From Pseudovirgaria hyperparasitica (Eukaryota > Ascomycota > Dothideomycetes > Acrospermales > Acrospermaceae), in the NCBI RefSeq assembly GCF_010093815.1, contig NW_022985564.1, forward strand, positions 841,563 to 905,562: a DNA stretch of 64,000 nucleotides, in the 5' to 3' direction. Numbering within the stretch: position 1 is the stretch's first letter; each line of letters begins with the position of its first letter. The translations under genes and the position numbers were made by a program. Below are positions 36,825 through 49,654 of this stretch, one piece after another. Under the pieces are notes generated by a model. That model searched no databases. It saw only the letters and a list, made by a program, of their open reading frames with translations, and was not told where the DNA came from.

Positions 36825-38267
36825 ATGTCACGCAGGGGACCAGACACTGTTAGCCTTGATGTTCCTTCTTTATGTTGCGATCTCAAGTCCGCAGTAATGC
36901 AATTGCAAGGAAGTAGTCCGATTCAAGGTACGGAAGAGCTTCTATGCGCTGCTAAGCAGCTCGTGGCAGTACTCGAGCAGCCATTCGACCGCATGGCTCG
37001 TTTGGCGAAAGCGGTACGTAGTCGATCAAAGTTGCATGGAATCTTCCACGCACAATCAGAAATAAGCTCACGTTAGTGTTTGAAGCCGGTAGGTCATGCG
37101 GTACTACGAACTGCTATAAATATCGGTCTATTTGAGCAATTTTATGCCGGAATCAACCATGCGGAAGGATTGGCGGCTCGGTGTGGTGTTGAGAAGACCC
37201 TTCTCGGTACATAATCTCCTACCACCCTTTAGAAATTGCTGACGGTGGTAGTGAGACTGATGAATGTTCTTGTGTCAGAAGGAGTCTTCGAACAATACGG
37301 ACCACAGCAGTACAAATCTACCTTGAGCTCTCAGCATATGACATTGCCTGGATTCCGTGCGGTGGTCAGGGGTCTGTATGTCTATCTTAATACTTTCACA
37401 TGTAACAAAGCTAATCGTAAACTTGAAGTGCGGAAACCGCTGATATCATGCCACACCTTCCGGATTATTTAGCATCGATTCAGTACAGAAATCCCAGTGA
37501 AAATAAACCCGGACTCTTTGGGTTCGCCAAACGATCAGAGCTGAGCATGTTCGAGTGGTTGGAACAAAATCCCGAAAAGCTCCAGGTTTTTCAAGAATTT
37601 CAAAGTGCAAAAGAGGAGATGTTAGACACGAGCTTCGAATCTCTGCTCCGGGAGCTCATAGAATCAACGCCCCCGGTAAAAAAACTTAGCAGCGATGAAG
37701 AGTCTTTCCAGACAGACACGGTCTTGCTATGTGACGTTGGGGGTGGCAGAGGGACAGCTCTACGTAGTGTATCTACGTCAATCCCGAAACTTTCGACATT
37801 CGGCAGAACCATAACACAAGACTTGAGAAGCGTTGTTGAGAGCATAGAGCCATGCCCAGAGTGGGAAGCCATGCCCTACGACTTTTTCGAACCTCAACCA
37901 GTGAAAGGTATGTTTGAGGGCAAATGGCTTTGACTTAACGCTTACATTAAAGTAAGGCGCATACATTTACATGCTTCGAGATGTGCTACACAATTGGTCC
38001 GACACAGCTTGTCTGTCCATCCTCAGCAACATCATCGAGGCAATGGGGCCAAAGTCGCAACTATTAATTCTAGATGCGGTACTACCGGAGACTTGCGCAC
38101 CTCAATTCATGACATACATCGATATTCAGATGATGCAGTTTGGCGGAATGGAACGTACTGAGTCACACTGGAGGCATTTACTTTTTCAAGTCGGGTTGGA
38201 AGTAGAAAGTATTCAGGTAAGGAATACTACAGGGCTGGAGTCGATGATAAGGGTCAAAAAGATTTAG
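36825..38267 (+). CDS. SAM-dependent O-methyltransferase (COMT-like)
   Basis: Five exons: 36825-37013, 37077-37206, 37252-37375, 37429-37907, 37957-38267; introns 63, 45, 53 and 49 nt, phases 0, 1, 2 and 1. The product is 410 residues, the usual length for fungal small-molecule O-methyltransferases. The N-terminal half is the winged-helix dimerisation part (VLRTAINIGLFEQF, RLMNVLVSEGVFEQYG). SAM motif I is CDVGGGRG (about 249-256), then MPYDFFEP, GAYIYMLRDVLHNWSD with the presumed catalytic base His319, and LLILDAVLPE. No single frame covers it, but all splice sites agree. Substrate would be a hydroxylated aromatic or polyketide metabolite by family analogy. It sits between two SAT4-type genes, all on the plus strand. 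Confidence 0.87.
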
Positions 38268-39965
38268 ATCGTTCTGCTGGTTGCATTACCTGTCCGGGAG
38301 TTGATAAGTCGCTTCAAAGAGACCCTATGAAACAAGGAATACGATAGGACAGGTATGAAAGGATAGCACAAGAGTACACGAGAGATGATAGTCATGATCA
38401 CTTGTTCGTCAAATAAAGAGGTGCTATTGCAAGACCAAGTAGAGCTCAGATCATAAGCAGGTCAGCAACATTTTAGGTGTAGAATAAGCATGTACCGGGG
38501 AAGGCTTCATGTAGTAAAGAGTCTCTCGAAAGATAACGTAGATCTTATACTATATAGAGGAAAACCGTGGAACTCACTAGTATACTGTACTTCACAGAAG
38601 TATGCCGTATCAACATTCTCCATTATAGCACGGCACAGCACTCTTAGAAAGCGTCTAAATTCATTATGTTGCATACACTCTTATCTTATCCTGTAGTACG
38701 ATGCTATATATCCTCTGGGATACTTTGCGAAGGCGATTGCAGAGACGTTCTACCTCACTCACAAAGCTCCCTGTTGACTGCATTCGGGAGTATTAACCAC
38801 GCTTTGGGAACCAAATCTAGGACATCAGAGTTCATCGAACTGAACTAAATGCAAACATGATCCAAGCAGGATGCGAGGCAACAGCTATTAAAATACTGTT
38901 AAGTGACCAAATTGGGGGACCACGACCCGAGGAAATGACGTAAAGCAAAGATGACCAAAATGAATGAAACGGTTTTATAAAGACGAGCCGGGGTATTCTT
39001 GGCAGTATAAGAAATACTGCAATAAAGTGAGGACGATCACCCTGCCGCTTGTTTGCGAACTATTAGTTCATTGACCCGACGAGCGGAACGACCTGCCCGC
39101 TCTGAAACCCCACGTCTAGATGCTGCGCCATGCTTACATGCAACATAGAACTCCGTGTAACGGAACACCAGCCTATCCATAGTGCCTCACCTCTACCGGT
39201 CTTTCACGATCGCTCATAGACGAGAACTTGGTCGTTCTCCCGTGGTGAGTTGAATCCGAATACGAAATCACGCACAGGACACTACCCCGAGATATCAAAT
39301 ATTTTCAGTAATCTAGAATGAACGCGATGTACCAGGAAGCAAAGAAATCGATGACTGAAGTGTGGCACATAATGCTGTTTACAGATGGATACGTTCCGGC
39401 AGGTGAGTCTGTGCGTATCCCTTGCAACCAAAAACTTCTGGACAGCTGTCTCGGTACTCCGCTTTCATACCGCCGGTACAGCAGCAAAGACTGGGCCATG
39501 GTTACATCTGGTACTAGTCTGGAGAAGTTCGCCTCCGCTATTCGGGACTTTCATATGTGCAAGTAGTAATCGACGGTCTAGTAAGACGGTCTTGAGCTTC
39601 TGTTCGACACTGTCTAAGCTATCATATGTACGAAAATATCCATTAATGAGAGTTCAAATCACGTAGAGTACTATAGTCAAGGTATGATGTGTTATATACA
39701 CCGGTCCAGGGAGTGCTGCATACTGATCACAATCCGAAAGCGGAGCAAGGGTTTCTCCAGGGCCTGGCAAACGATTCAGTGGCAATTTCCACCTTCTTTT
39801 AGCAGATCTGCCTCTCTGCGAGCAAAGGGCTGATCGTATTATATAGAGAATAGATGCACACTATACATATCCATACTTCATAGCATAGTTAACTCATACC
39901 AAGCCCCCGAACAACTTAAGTTGGATCTATTAGAGTTTATAGGCTCACCAATCTACAAACGAAAT
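38268..39965. other. Intergenic region with one doubtful small ORF
   Basis: Normal-composition DNA of 1.7 kb. An 82-codon plus-strand frame at 39318-39566 starts with ATG but resembles nothing I recognise, and an overlapping frame on the other strand is also open. I do not call a gene. The promoter of the second SAT4 gene should lie at the right end. Confidence 0.4.
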
Positions 39966-41195
39966 ATGGAGACTAATAGCACTCCGGTCAGAGTGGTATC
40001 GCCGCCACCATTTGTCAGCCGAGAATTGTTCATGGTTGGTGCTCCAGAACTATGTTAAACTGAACTAAGACGTACCAGAGCTTCTCATGGGGTGGCACAG
40101 CGATGTGTACAGTCGCAGTGATCTGTCGGCTCATTGTACGGTGGTCGTCGTGGCGAAAATTGATGATCGACGACGTCTTCGTAGTAATCGCGTGGTTCCT
40201 ACTTCTAGGCAGTGCTATCATCTGGCAACTTTGTCATGATGGAATGTTTAGACTCATTCTAGTCTCGAGTGGTGTCGAACCAGAGCTTGCACGGGCACCA
40301 GGATTTGTTGCTTCTGCCGAGTACTTCTTACGCGGTAGTGCGGTATTTCTTATATTTCTGTACACGGGCTTGTGGTCGATCAAGATCTCGTTTCTACTGT
40401 TCTTTCGCCAGCTTGGTTTGAGGATAAGGTACTACCAGATTTTCTGGTGGGCTATCACAGCTCTAACAATCGCTACATGGACCGTCTGTATTGGGACAAT
40501 ACAATTTGAGTGCTTGTTAAAATCACTGGTCGAGATCACTGGACATTGCAATGACCCTGGAGGCACGGCTATCCACTGGCAGAAAGCAACTTTTGCTACT
40601 AACTGCACTTTCGATGTCGTCACTGACGCCCTTAGTAAGATCTCTTTACTATGCTTCTTTTGATTTCTATTCACTAATCGATTACTTAGTTACAATGCTT
40701 CCAATCAGTCTTATCTGGAACGTCAAGATAAATCTAAGAAAGAAGTTTATTCTTGCAGGTCTCTTTTCTCTTGTCGTGGTCACGGTTACCATTGCCATAG
40801 TACGAATCGCCATGGTCTACGGAGGATCGCACATCAGCACTCGCGACCAACCAGAGGTTACTTGGCTCTACTTCTGGTCCATGATAGAGTTCTGTGTCGG
40901 TAGGTTGAGGTTCAATGAATTATTATAGCAAAACAGCGCACGTTGACACTGAGCAGCACTATTTGTTGTATGCATTGGATCCTTTAGGACGTTGTTTTCA
41001 GCTGATACAAAGCGCAAAGCGAATATCGGCCAAGTCGGGCGTATAGTGCACCAGGGCATAGATGGAATAGGGCAGATTACTACAGTAACTGGTGCCCGCT
41101 TACTACTACGACGGGGTGCAATAGTTGACGAGTCCTATGACCTTGATACACTTGAGCCTTTCACGCCGTTAAGTTCCGAAACATCATGTATATAG
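39966..41195 (+). CDS. Second SAT4-type integral membrane protein
   Basis: Proposed exons 39966-40053, 40101-40634, 40690-40899 and 40957-41195 give 356 residues. Introns 2-4 (55, 57 nt and similar; GTAAGA, GTAGGT donors) are well supported. Intron 1 (40054-40100) has a weak GTTAAA donor but joins PPPFVSRELFMVGAPEL to MCTVAVICRLIVRW in frame. Family marks: WRKLMIDDVFVVIAWF after helix 1, FLRGSAVFLIFLYTGLWSIK, a Cys-loop (FECLLKS), TDALITMLPISLIWNVKINL, and the final WSMIEFCVA...VVCIGSFRTLF segment. It differs strongly from the 34994 protein (different subfamily), so it is not a recent tandem duplicate. Function unknown; receptor-like by family. Confidence 0.82.
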
Positions 41196-41800
41196 ATAAT
41201 AAGCTATACTTAGCTAGAAATCCGCTATTAAACGTTATAAGAATCAACAAAGAATCGTAGTCTAGTACGATGATAGAATACTATCAAACTAAGAATAGAT
41301 GGATGGAATTTAGATATCTTACTATCTATAGAGTTTACTCCTTAGAAGAAGAAACTAGTTTATATAATCTATTTATATAGAGTAGATCTAGTACACCTAG
41401 GAAATATATTATCTATTAGTTATGTAATACTTCAATATATATAGAAATAGTATATAGTATACTATACTAGTAGTCTTACTAGTAGAGTTATATAGTATTT
41501 AGACCGGATATTAATACTACTTAGTTTTTAGAATATATACTATAATAGATATTAATAGACTACCTTAATCTAGAATAATATTAGAGATAGCTAGATTTAA
41601 AGATAATACTATGTTCTATAATACTATTTTTTCTATAAATATATTAGATTAGATATACTAAGTAAGATAGAATAGATATCTTATTATATATATATCTCTA
41701 GAGAGAGACTATTATTACTATGCTTATAGATACTAAATGTTTTTTATAAAATATGTATATATTTTACTAGAGATAGTAAAAGTATAGGGTTAAGCCATTG
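41196..41800. other. AT-rich patch, unassigned
   Basis: RIP-like sequence of about 0.6 kb between the second SAT4 gene and a gene fragment. Probably a transposon remnant; no ends or domain recognised. Confidence 0.45.
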
Positions 41801-41835
41801 TCGCGTAGTCTCGTGACACGCAAGTCTCATATTGA

Positions 41836-42150
41836 CTTCGACTCTCTGCAGCGCTACAAGTGCCTGTTAGACCGGGCAGACGCCGTCCCGAGGAACACGA
41901 GTTACTTTACATAACCTCCAATGGCTCTGACGCCGGAATAGAGTCAAGCAAAGATTGCACTGTATTTGACGACCTTGATATACCATCGATGAAGCACACG
42001 CCGTGGTATCCATCCGAGTGCACGATTACTACGGCGTGTGCTTCACGAGATCCGCGCAAGGTTGAGAGGCTTCGCGTTAGTCCGCGGCGCCTATTATCCA
42101 TCTATGCCAGGCCTTTTATAGTCGACGCTCTCGAAATTGCTTTTAAATAA
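41836..42150 (+). pseudogene. 3' remnant of an unrecognised gene
   Basis: An open frame of about 100 codons ending at TAA 42150 with protein-like composition (RRPEEHELLYITSNGS, TITTACASRDPRKV) but no ATG near its start. It begins next to the AT-rich patch 41196-41800. It could be the last exon of a gene whose 5' part was replaced by transposon DNA, or have an upstream exon joined at the CTCTGCAG acceptor near 41851. Family not recognised. Confidence 0.4.
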
Positions 42151-42405
42151 GGTTGAAATAGATCTTCTTCCAGGCCCGTGGACATAGATATAATTATCAA
42201 TCTTCTAATCTTGTATCTGGTCGAAAACTCTGTCCTCCATCTACATTTTCAGTCTTCTTAAAACAATTTTCTTAACACTCTTACTTTGTGTCGCACGCCG
42301 TCCTTGAAGCTACTACCCAATTGCCACATTCTACGCTAGGTTACTATAGTCAAGTAAGTCATGTCATTCATTATCGAAAGGATGGCTAATTAAGCAATTG
42401 CAGAA

Positions 42406-42852
42406 ATGGCAACGTACACACTCTCTATTGTGGTTTACGGGGCAGGCGACGATCCCAAAAACCGGTCCCATTGGTCGCTTGTGTTTCATAGTGCTGGAGC
42501 AGACAGAGGCAATCTCTTGCAGGTCTCACTTATAGATCGTGACCGCCTTTGGTACCAATTCGATCAACGCGACGACGTCACCATTCTTAGTCAAAGCGCC
42601 GAGGGCCGTTTTCAGATCGCCACTATTCCTGCGAACCGATATGCGCAAGCTAGCAAGGTTATTTGCAATGAGCCTCCCCCGAGGAATGGTAAAGACCGAT
42701 GTCAAGATTGGACGCTGAATTGCATAGTTGGTCTTGAAGCTGACGAATTGATCCCTGACGGGACTTCTGCGTGGGTTGACGGACTTGTGGGAAAGTCGGC
42801 TACGGAACTGGCACAGGCATTAGGAGGACGATGGATTGCCAATAGGAGATAG
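42406..42852 (+). CDS. Small conserved-type fungal protein (148 aa), function unknown
   Basis: A single-exon ORF starting at ATG 42406. The sequence begins YTLSIVVYGAG, has HWSLVFHSAG, a basic middle part, then DRCQDWTLNCIVGLEA and a C-terminal helix (VGKSATELAQAL). This layout (short beta-rich start, central HW, later CQDW) resembles a family of small uncharacterised fungal proteins found near secondary-metabolite genes and in subtelomeres; the assignment is from memory of the pattern and is not certain. A TTGCAG acceptor-like site just upstream leaves room for a small first exon. It is convergent with the APH-family gene, 43 bp away. Confidence 0.6.
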   Translation: MATYTLSIVVYGAGDDPKNRSHWSLVFHSAGADRGNLLQVSLIDRDRLWYQFDQRDDVTILSQSAEGRFQIATIPANRYAQASKVICNEPPPRNGKDRCQDWTLNCIVGLEADELIPDGTSAWVDGLVGKSATELAQALGGRWIANRR

Positions 42853-42895
42853 AGGGAATATGTCTTGCGCAGAAAGGGACGCTGCTTAGAGTCAT

Positions 42896-43813
42896 TTAAA
42901 ATCCGCTGTACACTACAAGCTCCCTGTCAAGCTCCTCTAGAATTGAATAAACTTTCACGTCAGTTTCCCCAGCGAAGATAGAATCAATAGTCGCTTTCCA
43001 TTCTGGGTTTCTTGCTCTTGATCGCGCTTCGTAATACTCTCTGTCCTTAATACTATATCCTGCAGATCCCCAATCGAGAATACCTGAGATTTTCCCATCC
43101 TTTACTAGAATATTGTCACGGTGAAGGTCACCATGAGTGAAAACAATATCAGGGTCTTGAAGGGTCTCGATGTTTTGTAGCAAAGACTCGTCTCTTGTGT
43201 CAAAGGTCTCAGGTGGCCTTGACATTTCCAAGGCACTTTTGAGGCCGGCGTTATATTCGACTCGGGTTTTATACGGGCCGTAACATGATTTAGATTTCTT
43301 GCGCATAGGGGAGTGCTTAAAGAAGATATCTTGGCATGGTTGGTAACCTAGAGCACCATAATAATCGCCTCGAAGCGTTCTCCATTCTTGAAGGTAACCT
43401 CGGAGCTCTTGGATTAGAGAATCCTTAGCCTCTAGCGATAGATTTGGCCACACGTCTGCTAGAGGTTCCCCTTCTAGTTGCGACATCAATATGTACCCAG
43501 AATCTCCTATTTCGCCGACCTGGTCGACTCTGGCCACAGGTGCGGACGTTTGTGAAGCCACGAGAAGCATCGCTTCCGCTTCCGAGCGCGTGATGCCATA
43601 ACCAATTTTCAATATCTGTTTCGTATCGGGAAATGATATAATTCTAGGACCGATTTTTTTCGGGCATATGTCTCTCGCATTATCAGGTAGTAAGATCTCA
43701 TTTGCGAAAAGTAGAGCCAGGCTAAGATAATGTCAGCTTAGGGACAATATGGAATTAAGATTATACTTGTGTGGAAGAGCCTCTTCTAGCGGTCTCGTAT
43801 CATATGTGTTCAT
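42896..43813 (-). CDS. Aminoglycoside-phosphotransferase-family (APH) kinase-like protein
   Basis: Exons (complement) 43813-43767 and 43721-42896 (45-nt intron, branch GCTGAC, phase 2) give 290 residues. ATG 43813 gives MNTYDTRPLEEALPH and then an N-lobe. The catalytic loop THGDLHRDN (Asp about 214, Asn about 219) and the metal-binding ILDWGSAGY (Asp about 232) are intact. The N-lobe lysine is probably in ILKIGYG. Such fungal proteins are protein-kinase-fold phosphotransferases with unknown small-molecule or choline-like substrates; drug resistance should not be inferred. It is the last intact gene before the telomere-proximal transposon block. Confidence 0.85.
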
Positions 43814-43921
43814 GGTTATAGTTACGACAAATGTAGCTGGGCAAAGAAGGTGCGTGGATAGGCACGGCCGACTTTCTCGTGCCGAGCGTTTCTTAAGCGT
43901 CTAGTGTAAAGATCCGTTAGT

Positions 43922-43990
43922 AACTTTTCTAGTATAACTCTTGGCACGTGTCGTGCGTATAACACACATAGTTTTTTACTAATTTTTTAA
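43922..43990 (+). repeat. One end of the TIR element family seen at 29681-30787
   Basis: The 23 bases 43922-43944 match the left inverted repeat of that insert at 22 positions, and the following bases (CACGTGTCGTGCGTATAAC) match its right end read in reverse. The other end was not found, so this copy was probably split by later insertions. Confidence 0.55.
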
Positions 43991-44057
43991 AACATATACC
44001 CTCCCTAGTAACTCTAGTTTTAAGACTCTAGAATATATTAGAAGATCTTATATATTA

Positions 44058-44279
44058 GAGTAAATTTATAGTAGTATAGCTAGATAGAATAATAGAGTAT
44101 ATTCTATTATAGAATAAATTACTACTAAACTCTTTTAGTAGTAATTAAAGAGTATATATATATAAAGAGATACTAATCTATCTAGTATATAACCATTTAC
44201 TATCTATTATACTATCTTCTAACTAAGTTACTAGCTATAATATATATAGATCTAGTCTCTATCTAATACTAAGTTCTAC
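44058..44279 (-). repeat. 228-bp LTR family copy, ends degraded
   Basis: Same orientation as 6820-7047 and inverse to 49809-50036. The core with GAGTATATTCTATTATAGAA is well preserved, but both ends have diverged. Confidence 0.65.
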
Positions 44280-44589
44280 TATACTATATAATATAAAATA
44301 TTAAGTATATCTATAGTACTTCTTATAAACCTTATATATATATTATAGACTAAAAAAAACTTCTTATACCCTAATAGACTAAACTAGTTAATTTAGGGTA
44401 AAATAGCGATTTACATATATTAAACGATAGAGTATACCGAGTATAATAATCTCCGATATACATGTATATATATAGTATATAATACGCGACGATACTAACG
44501 TATAGAGATACTATATATATACGCTTAAAGACTCTTCGATAATACGAGTATAGACTATATCTAATAAACGCCGACACGCCGACCCCCTT

Positions 44590-44620
44590 TTATTAGTTAA
44601 GGGCTACCCTTAACTAATAA
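44590..44620. repeat. 31-bp palindrome near LINE-2 5' end
   Basis: Arms of 14 bp around CTA, identical to the copy at 18499. Confidence 0.9.
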
Positions 44621-47600
44621 CCATAGCGGCCTTAGGTATTATAATACCCCGGTATACGCCGGATATACCCCTACTAGTACGGTAGAAACGGCTATATAGC
44701 GATATTAATATAGATAGCTAGATACCTATCTAAAATATAGGAACTAACTAAGGGTATAAAGTACTATAGATAACCTAGACTAAGGGGACCCTAAGAGGGG
44801 AGACCCTCCTAGATAAAATTAAATACTAGGTAATATATATAGAGAGGGACGCTAAGGAGGGAAAGAAGACCCTCCTTTATATATTCTAGGACCTTATCTA
44901 GAACCTAAGAGGAATCATAGAGAAAGAAAGGAAGTCGCCACGAGAGAAACCTAGTAGTAGGCTCGACTAAATAGAAGCTAGCCTATAGAGAATCTAGGAA
45001 GAGCTATTCTAAGGTAAGCGCCCTAATATATAGGCTTAGATTATAGTAATACCCGGAGCTACCGTACTAAGGACTACTAGGACTATAGATAGAGTATATA
45101 GTATATATATCGTAATCTAGGATAAGAACACGCTAGCGTAGGTCTAATAGGCATCCCTAAAGGAAATTATAAATAAGATTAATAAATAGAAAGGAATGTA
45201 GTCGAGTGTTGTGGCTACTAAAGTTACGCTAGATAGAGTAGTACTTACTACTATAACGAATACTACGTAGTAAAATATCTTACGAGATCCGAACGTAATA
45301 GATAGTATCTTCCCCGGCGCGTCTATTAGGGTAGCTATATACCCGATTATAGTACACGTAGTACCTATACGGGGATAGGCTATTAGAGCGGAGGATATTA
45401 CGCGTATAGAATAATCTAACGCGCGAAAATACCCAGGGATTAAGATCGTAAAAGCGTGGTAGAAGAATCTATAGGCGATTAAGACGACGGCGAAAAAATA
45501 CTCTACTATAATTATAGAGCTCCGAGACCCCACCCTTATATAATATATTATATAGAAGGGATTCCTAATAGAAGGAGAGCTCCTTATAGCCGAGCCATAG
45601 AATAGAGTATAGGTAATAATATAGTACTTTAACTATTAAGGGTATAGATATACTATATAAAGGTACTTATAGAAGACTAAGTGCGGATAGTACTATAGGG
45701 ACCACGCTATCTAGGAGTGCCCTTATAAACCGCGAGGAGACGGACTAAGAAATAGGAATATAGTATAGTATTTAAACTACGATGGGAAACACCTATTATA
45801 GTTATTAACGTATATAAAATGTAAATAGATTATAGAATATATTCGTACGATAAAAGCGAGAGGCGCGAGATAGTTATAGAATATAATACCTACCACGAGC
45901 CCTTCCTTTATAACACCCCTAACTTTCCCTCTAGAAGGTAGTTAGGCGGGATAGTAGACTATCCCGAAGACGATAGGACGACTAAAAGGCATAGTTAAAG
46001 CCGCTACCGCGCGAGGATAGTCGCGCCTCCGAGGAATAAGTATATAGATATATATACTCTCTAGTACCTAATAAGGGACTAGAATATACTCTAAATTATA
46101 TAGGTAAACGTATAATATAAAAGAGAGAACTAGGAGACGCTCCTTAAAGAGACCGGGGCTATAATACTCGCCATCTAGAAACCCTATAAACACTACTAGA
46201 CGAGTAAACCAACCATATACCCCGGATACTATACTATATACCCTCTAGGACTAGAAAGATAAGTCCTCTTCTATATTCATAGATTAATACTACTCTTATT
46301 ATGGTCGTATACTAAGCGTAATAACCTTAGAATAACACTACACCTATAAATAGATATAGGCCCCCTATATATATATAATATATATAACTAATAACGTATA
46401 CTTATACTAGACGAGATGCTTAAGGGTACTACGGAACCAGGGTAATATATCCTCCTAGGAGACTTTAACCTCTACTACTAATAGTAGGGAGGCCTAGCCG
46501 TAGTTAGAGAAGAACTTAGAGTAAGGGAACTACGTACCCGCTACCACGACTTTCTATACCTACTTATATCTATAGAATAAGTTATATAGAAAAAATATAA
46601 ATAGAACGAAGACGGGTCTATGCTTAACCTTACCTTCGCCACGGAGTATATTAGTTACCAGATCTAATACTACCGCCTAGGCTAGGTATAGACGGATTCC
46701 GACTATAAATATATAGAAACCGTAATAAACGTATATACCCCGAATAAATAATAGGGATAATAGATATAGAAGGACACTAACTAGGAAAAGTACCTAAAGG
46801 ACCTAGAATCGGCGATTCTAGATCCCTCTATAGTCGATATATCTAACGACCTAGCCATAGACTAGGCCATATAGACACTCCTATAAATATACTAGAATAC
46901 GAGAAATAAACACGTACTATACTAAATATACCGGCCCCTAGAAGTAAAGGGGATTCCTTAAGTATGGGAAAGTAGATAAGACGCCTAAAGGCTATATAGA
47001 CGCGTACACCGTATAAGAATACCCGAGTTATAGAAAGAATAGAAGGAAGTAATATAATAACGCGATAAAGTCCTCTATAACGAAAGGCGTAAATAGTAGC
47101 GTATAATTACTAGTTAATAGACACGATACGTAATAGGGCTATAGTATATAGTAAAATAGGCCAAGGGCGTAGATACTCCGATACCCCTACTACTTATACC
47201 TCCCCTAATATATTAGGGGAGAATATACTCCACGGGCCTTAAGAAAACTAAGGCTCTATAGAAGGCTATATTCCCTCTCCCGGAACTAGTAGACCTATTA
47301 GACGTTCACGGCGCTAAATATCTATACGCGGTAGATATCCCCGAAGAAGTTACGGAGGAGGATATACTTAATATTATTAAGATACTTCTAAATAATAAAG
47401 TACCTAGACTAGATAGAATTCTAAATTAATATCTAAAAAGCACTATAAAAGCGACCCTACCGCTTATTACTCGTATATTCTAAGCATACGTCACGTAGGG
47501 GTACCACCCCTAGAGCTTCCGAGTCGTCTATACTATTATACTTCCGAAACTAGGAAAGAGCCCTAACTCTCTAAAGGGATAGAGACTAATCGCCCTTCTC

Positions 47601-49366
47601 TTCTATCTAGGTAAGATACTAGAGGCTATAATAGTAAAGAAGATAAGTACCGCGGTATAGGAATATAATCTCCTCCCTCTAAACCAGAAGGTAAAGATAG
47701 ATAGCTCCCTAATAATAGCTATCTAATATATTATTAAAGTCGTCTAGGCCGTATAGAAATAGGGACGGGTAGTATCGCTTCTTTCCCTTAATATAGCCGG
47801 AGCGTTTAATAAGGTAAACTATATAAGACTTATTTATAACCTCCGGATGAGACGAATACTAGAATAGATTATACGCTTTATATAGTTATTCCTTATAGGA
47901 AGAATAACTTAGATATATATTTCTAGGTACTAGAGCGAATATAAAGAGACGGTATACGGCATTCTATAAGGGAGTACTATCTCTCTAATTCTATTTCTCT
48001 TCTTTACGGTAGACCTTCTTTAAGAAATAAAGTATATAGAGATAGTTAGATACGCCGATAATATATACCTTCTAGCTATTAATAATAATACTAACCGAAC
48101 GTATAGATAACTAGAATAGAACTATAAGAGGTATCTCTAGTAGGTAAAACGCTACGGAGTAAAGTTCGCCCCGGAGAAATACTAGCTTATATACTTTATT
48201 AATCGTTAAGGGAAATAGGTAACTAGGGAAGGCGAATAACGCCCCCGAATTAACGTATTTAACGAACTACTAGTATAAAGTATACACGTGCTCGGAGTTA
48301 TACTAGATAGTAAGCTTAAATAGGGACCATAAGTAGTATACGCTGTCTCTAGGGCCCTCTAGATAGAAGCCGCTATATAATAGATTATAGTCTCCACGTA
48401 GAGAACCGCCTAGGATAAGGCACGCTAGCTATATATATCTATAGCACGACCCGCCTTTATATATAGACACGAGTGCTAGTATACGGCCCTTATATAGACT
48501 AGGCGAATAAAGCTTAAATCTATATAGAATAGTATACTCCGTCTTATATTAGGCGTATATAAAGCTACTAACACGGTACTACTATAACGCGAGATAGACG
48601 TTATAAGTATATATAACTTCTACTAGATATAGAGGGTGGTATACTTTACTAAATAATAAGTATAGGAACGTATAGGAAACGTAGAATATACTTTCGCTAC
48701 GCTACGCGTATAAATTAGTATATATTACCGTGTACTTCTATATATAGGCCGGAATCGAATACGGTATAGATGCTTAATAGAAGCTAACTCTAGCTAAGTA
48801 GTATAAGAAGTCCGAGATAACCTAGACGCTCTTCTAGACTAGTAGAGCCTTTAAGAACTCGTGAAAAATATACGGTCGTAGACTTAAGATAAGTAGAAAG
48901 AGGCACTCCGTACCTACTAGACCTTCTAGTAGAATAGGTACCTAGAGTAGATTTAAGGGCTATAGAAGGAACTAAGTAAATAGATATATAAAGGGCTAAC
49001 GAAAGTCTAAGTATCTATACTTATCTAAGCCCGAACGGGCGCTATAGAACTCCTATACTACATCTATAAGAGAGGCGTTCCCGATACCTCTCTATAGTAT
49101 AAGGCGTGCGGCCGGAGAGGTATAATACGCTACTATCTAGCTATATACCCTAACCTCTATATATAATGGTAATAGCTTATCTACGTTATAAAGACTTTAG
49201 ATATCGTATAATAGCTTAATAAGTACCCTAAGGACGTCTCCCGATAGATACTTATATATCTACTACTCCTCTAGTACTAGTAGACCCGGAAATATATGCC
49301 GGAAGAGACCCGGTATACGCCGGTAGTAACCCGATATATACCGGAAGAACCCTAGGAGAACCCTAA

Positions 49367-49397
49367 TTATTAGTCGAGGGCAGCCCTTAACTAATAA
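49367..49397. repeat. 31-bp palindrome near LINE-2 3' end
   Basis: Right arm GCCCTTAACTAATAA intact; left arm has two changes (TCGAGG for TTAAGG). Confidence 0.8.
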
Positions 49398-49617
49398 CCT
49401 CCGTACCTATATATACTACCTAAGGGTAAAATAATAGTAATATAGGCTATAGGCTAATAGGCGTACTCTATAGCTATATACTTAAGACGAAATAGAGGTT
49501 TAACGAGATGTAGTTATAGATATAAGGAAGTTTTTCTCTATAGGGTTTCTTCTTATATAGTGGCTTAGACTAGAGGAGGCATAGGCCTATAGAGTACTAC
49601 TCTACCTAGTTATATAA

Positions 49618-49654
<37 letters not shown>

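Noticed and set aside
43990-44345. Second complete copy of the TIR element
   Set aside because: Only one end is present; no matching inverted end was found before or after LINE-2, so no full element is called.
45144-45533. 129-codon minus-strand ORF in LINE-2
   Set aside because: Antisense shadow in the 5' half of LINE-2; the equivalent stretch occurs in LINE-1 as another shadow frame.
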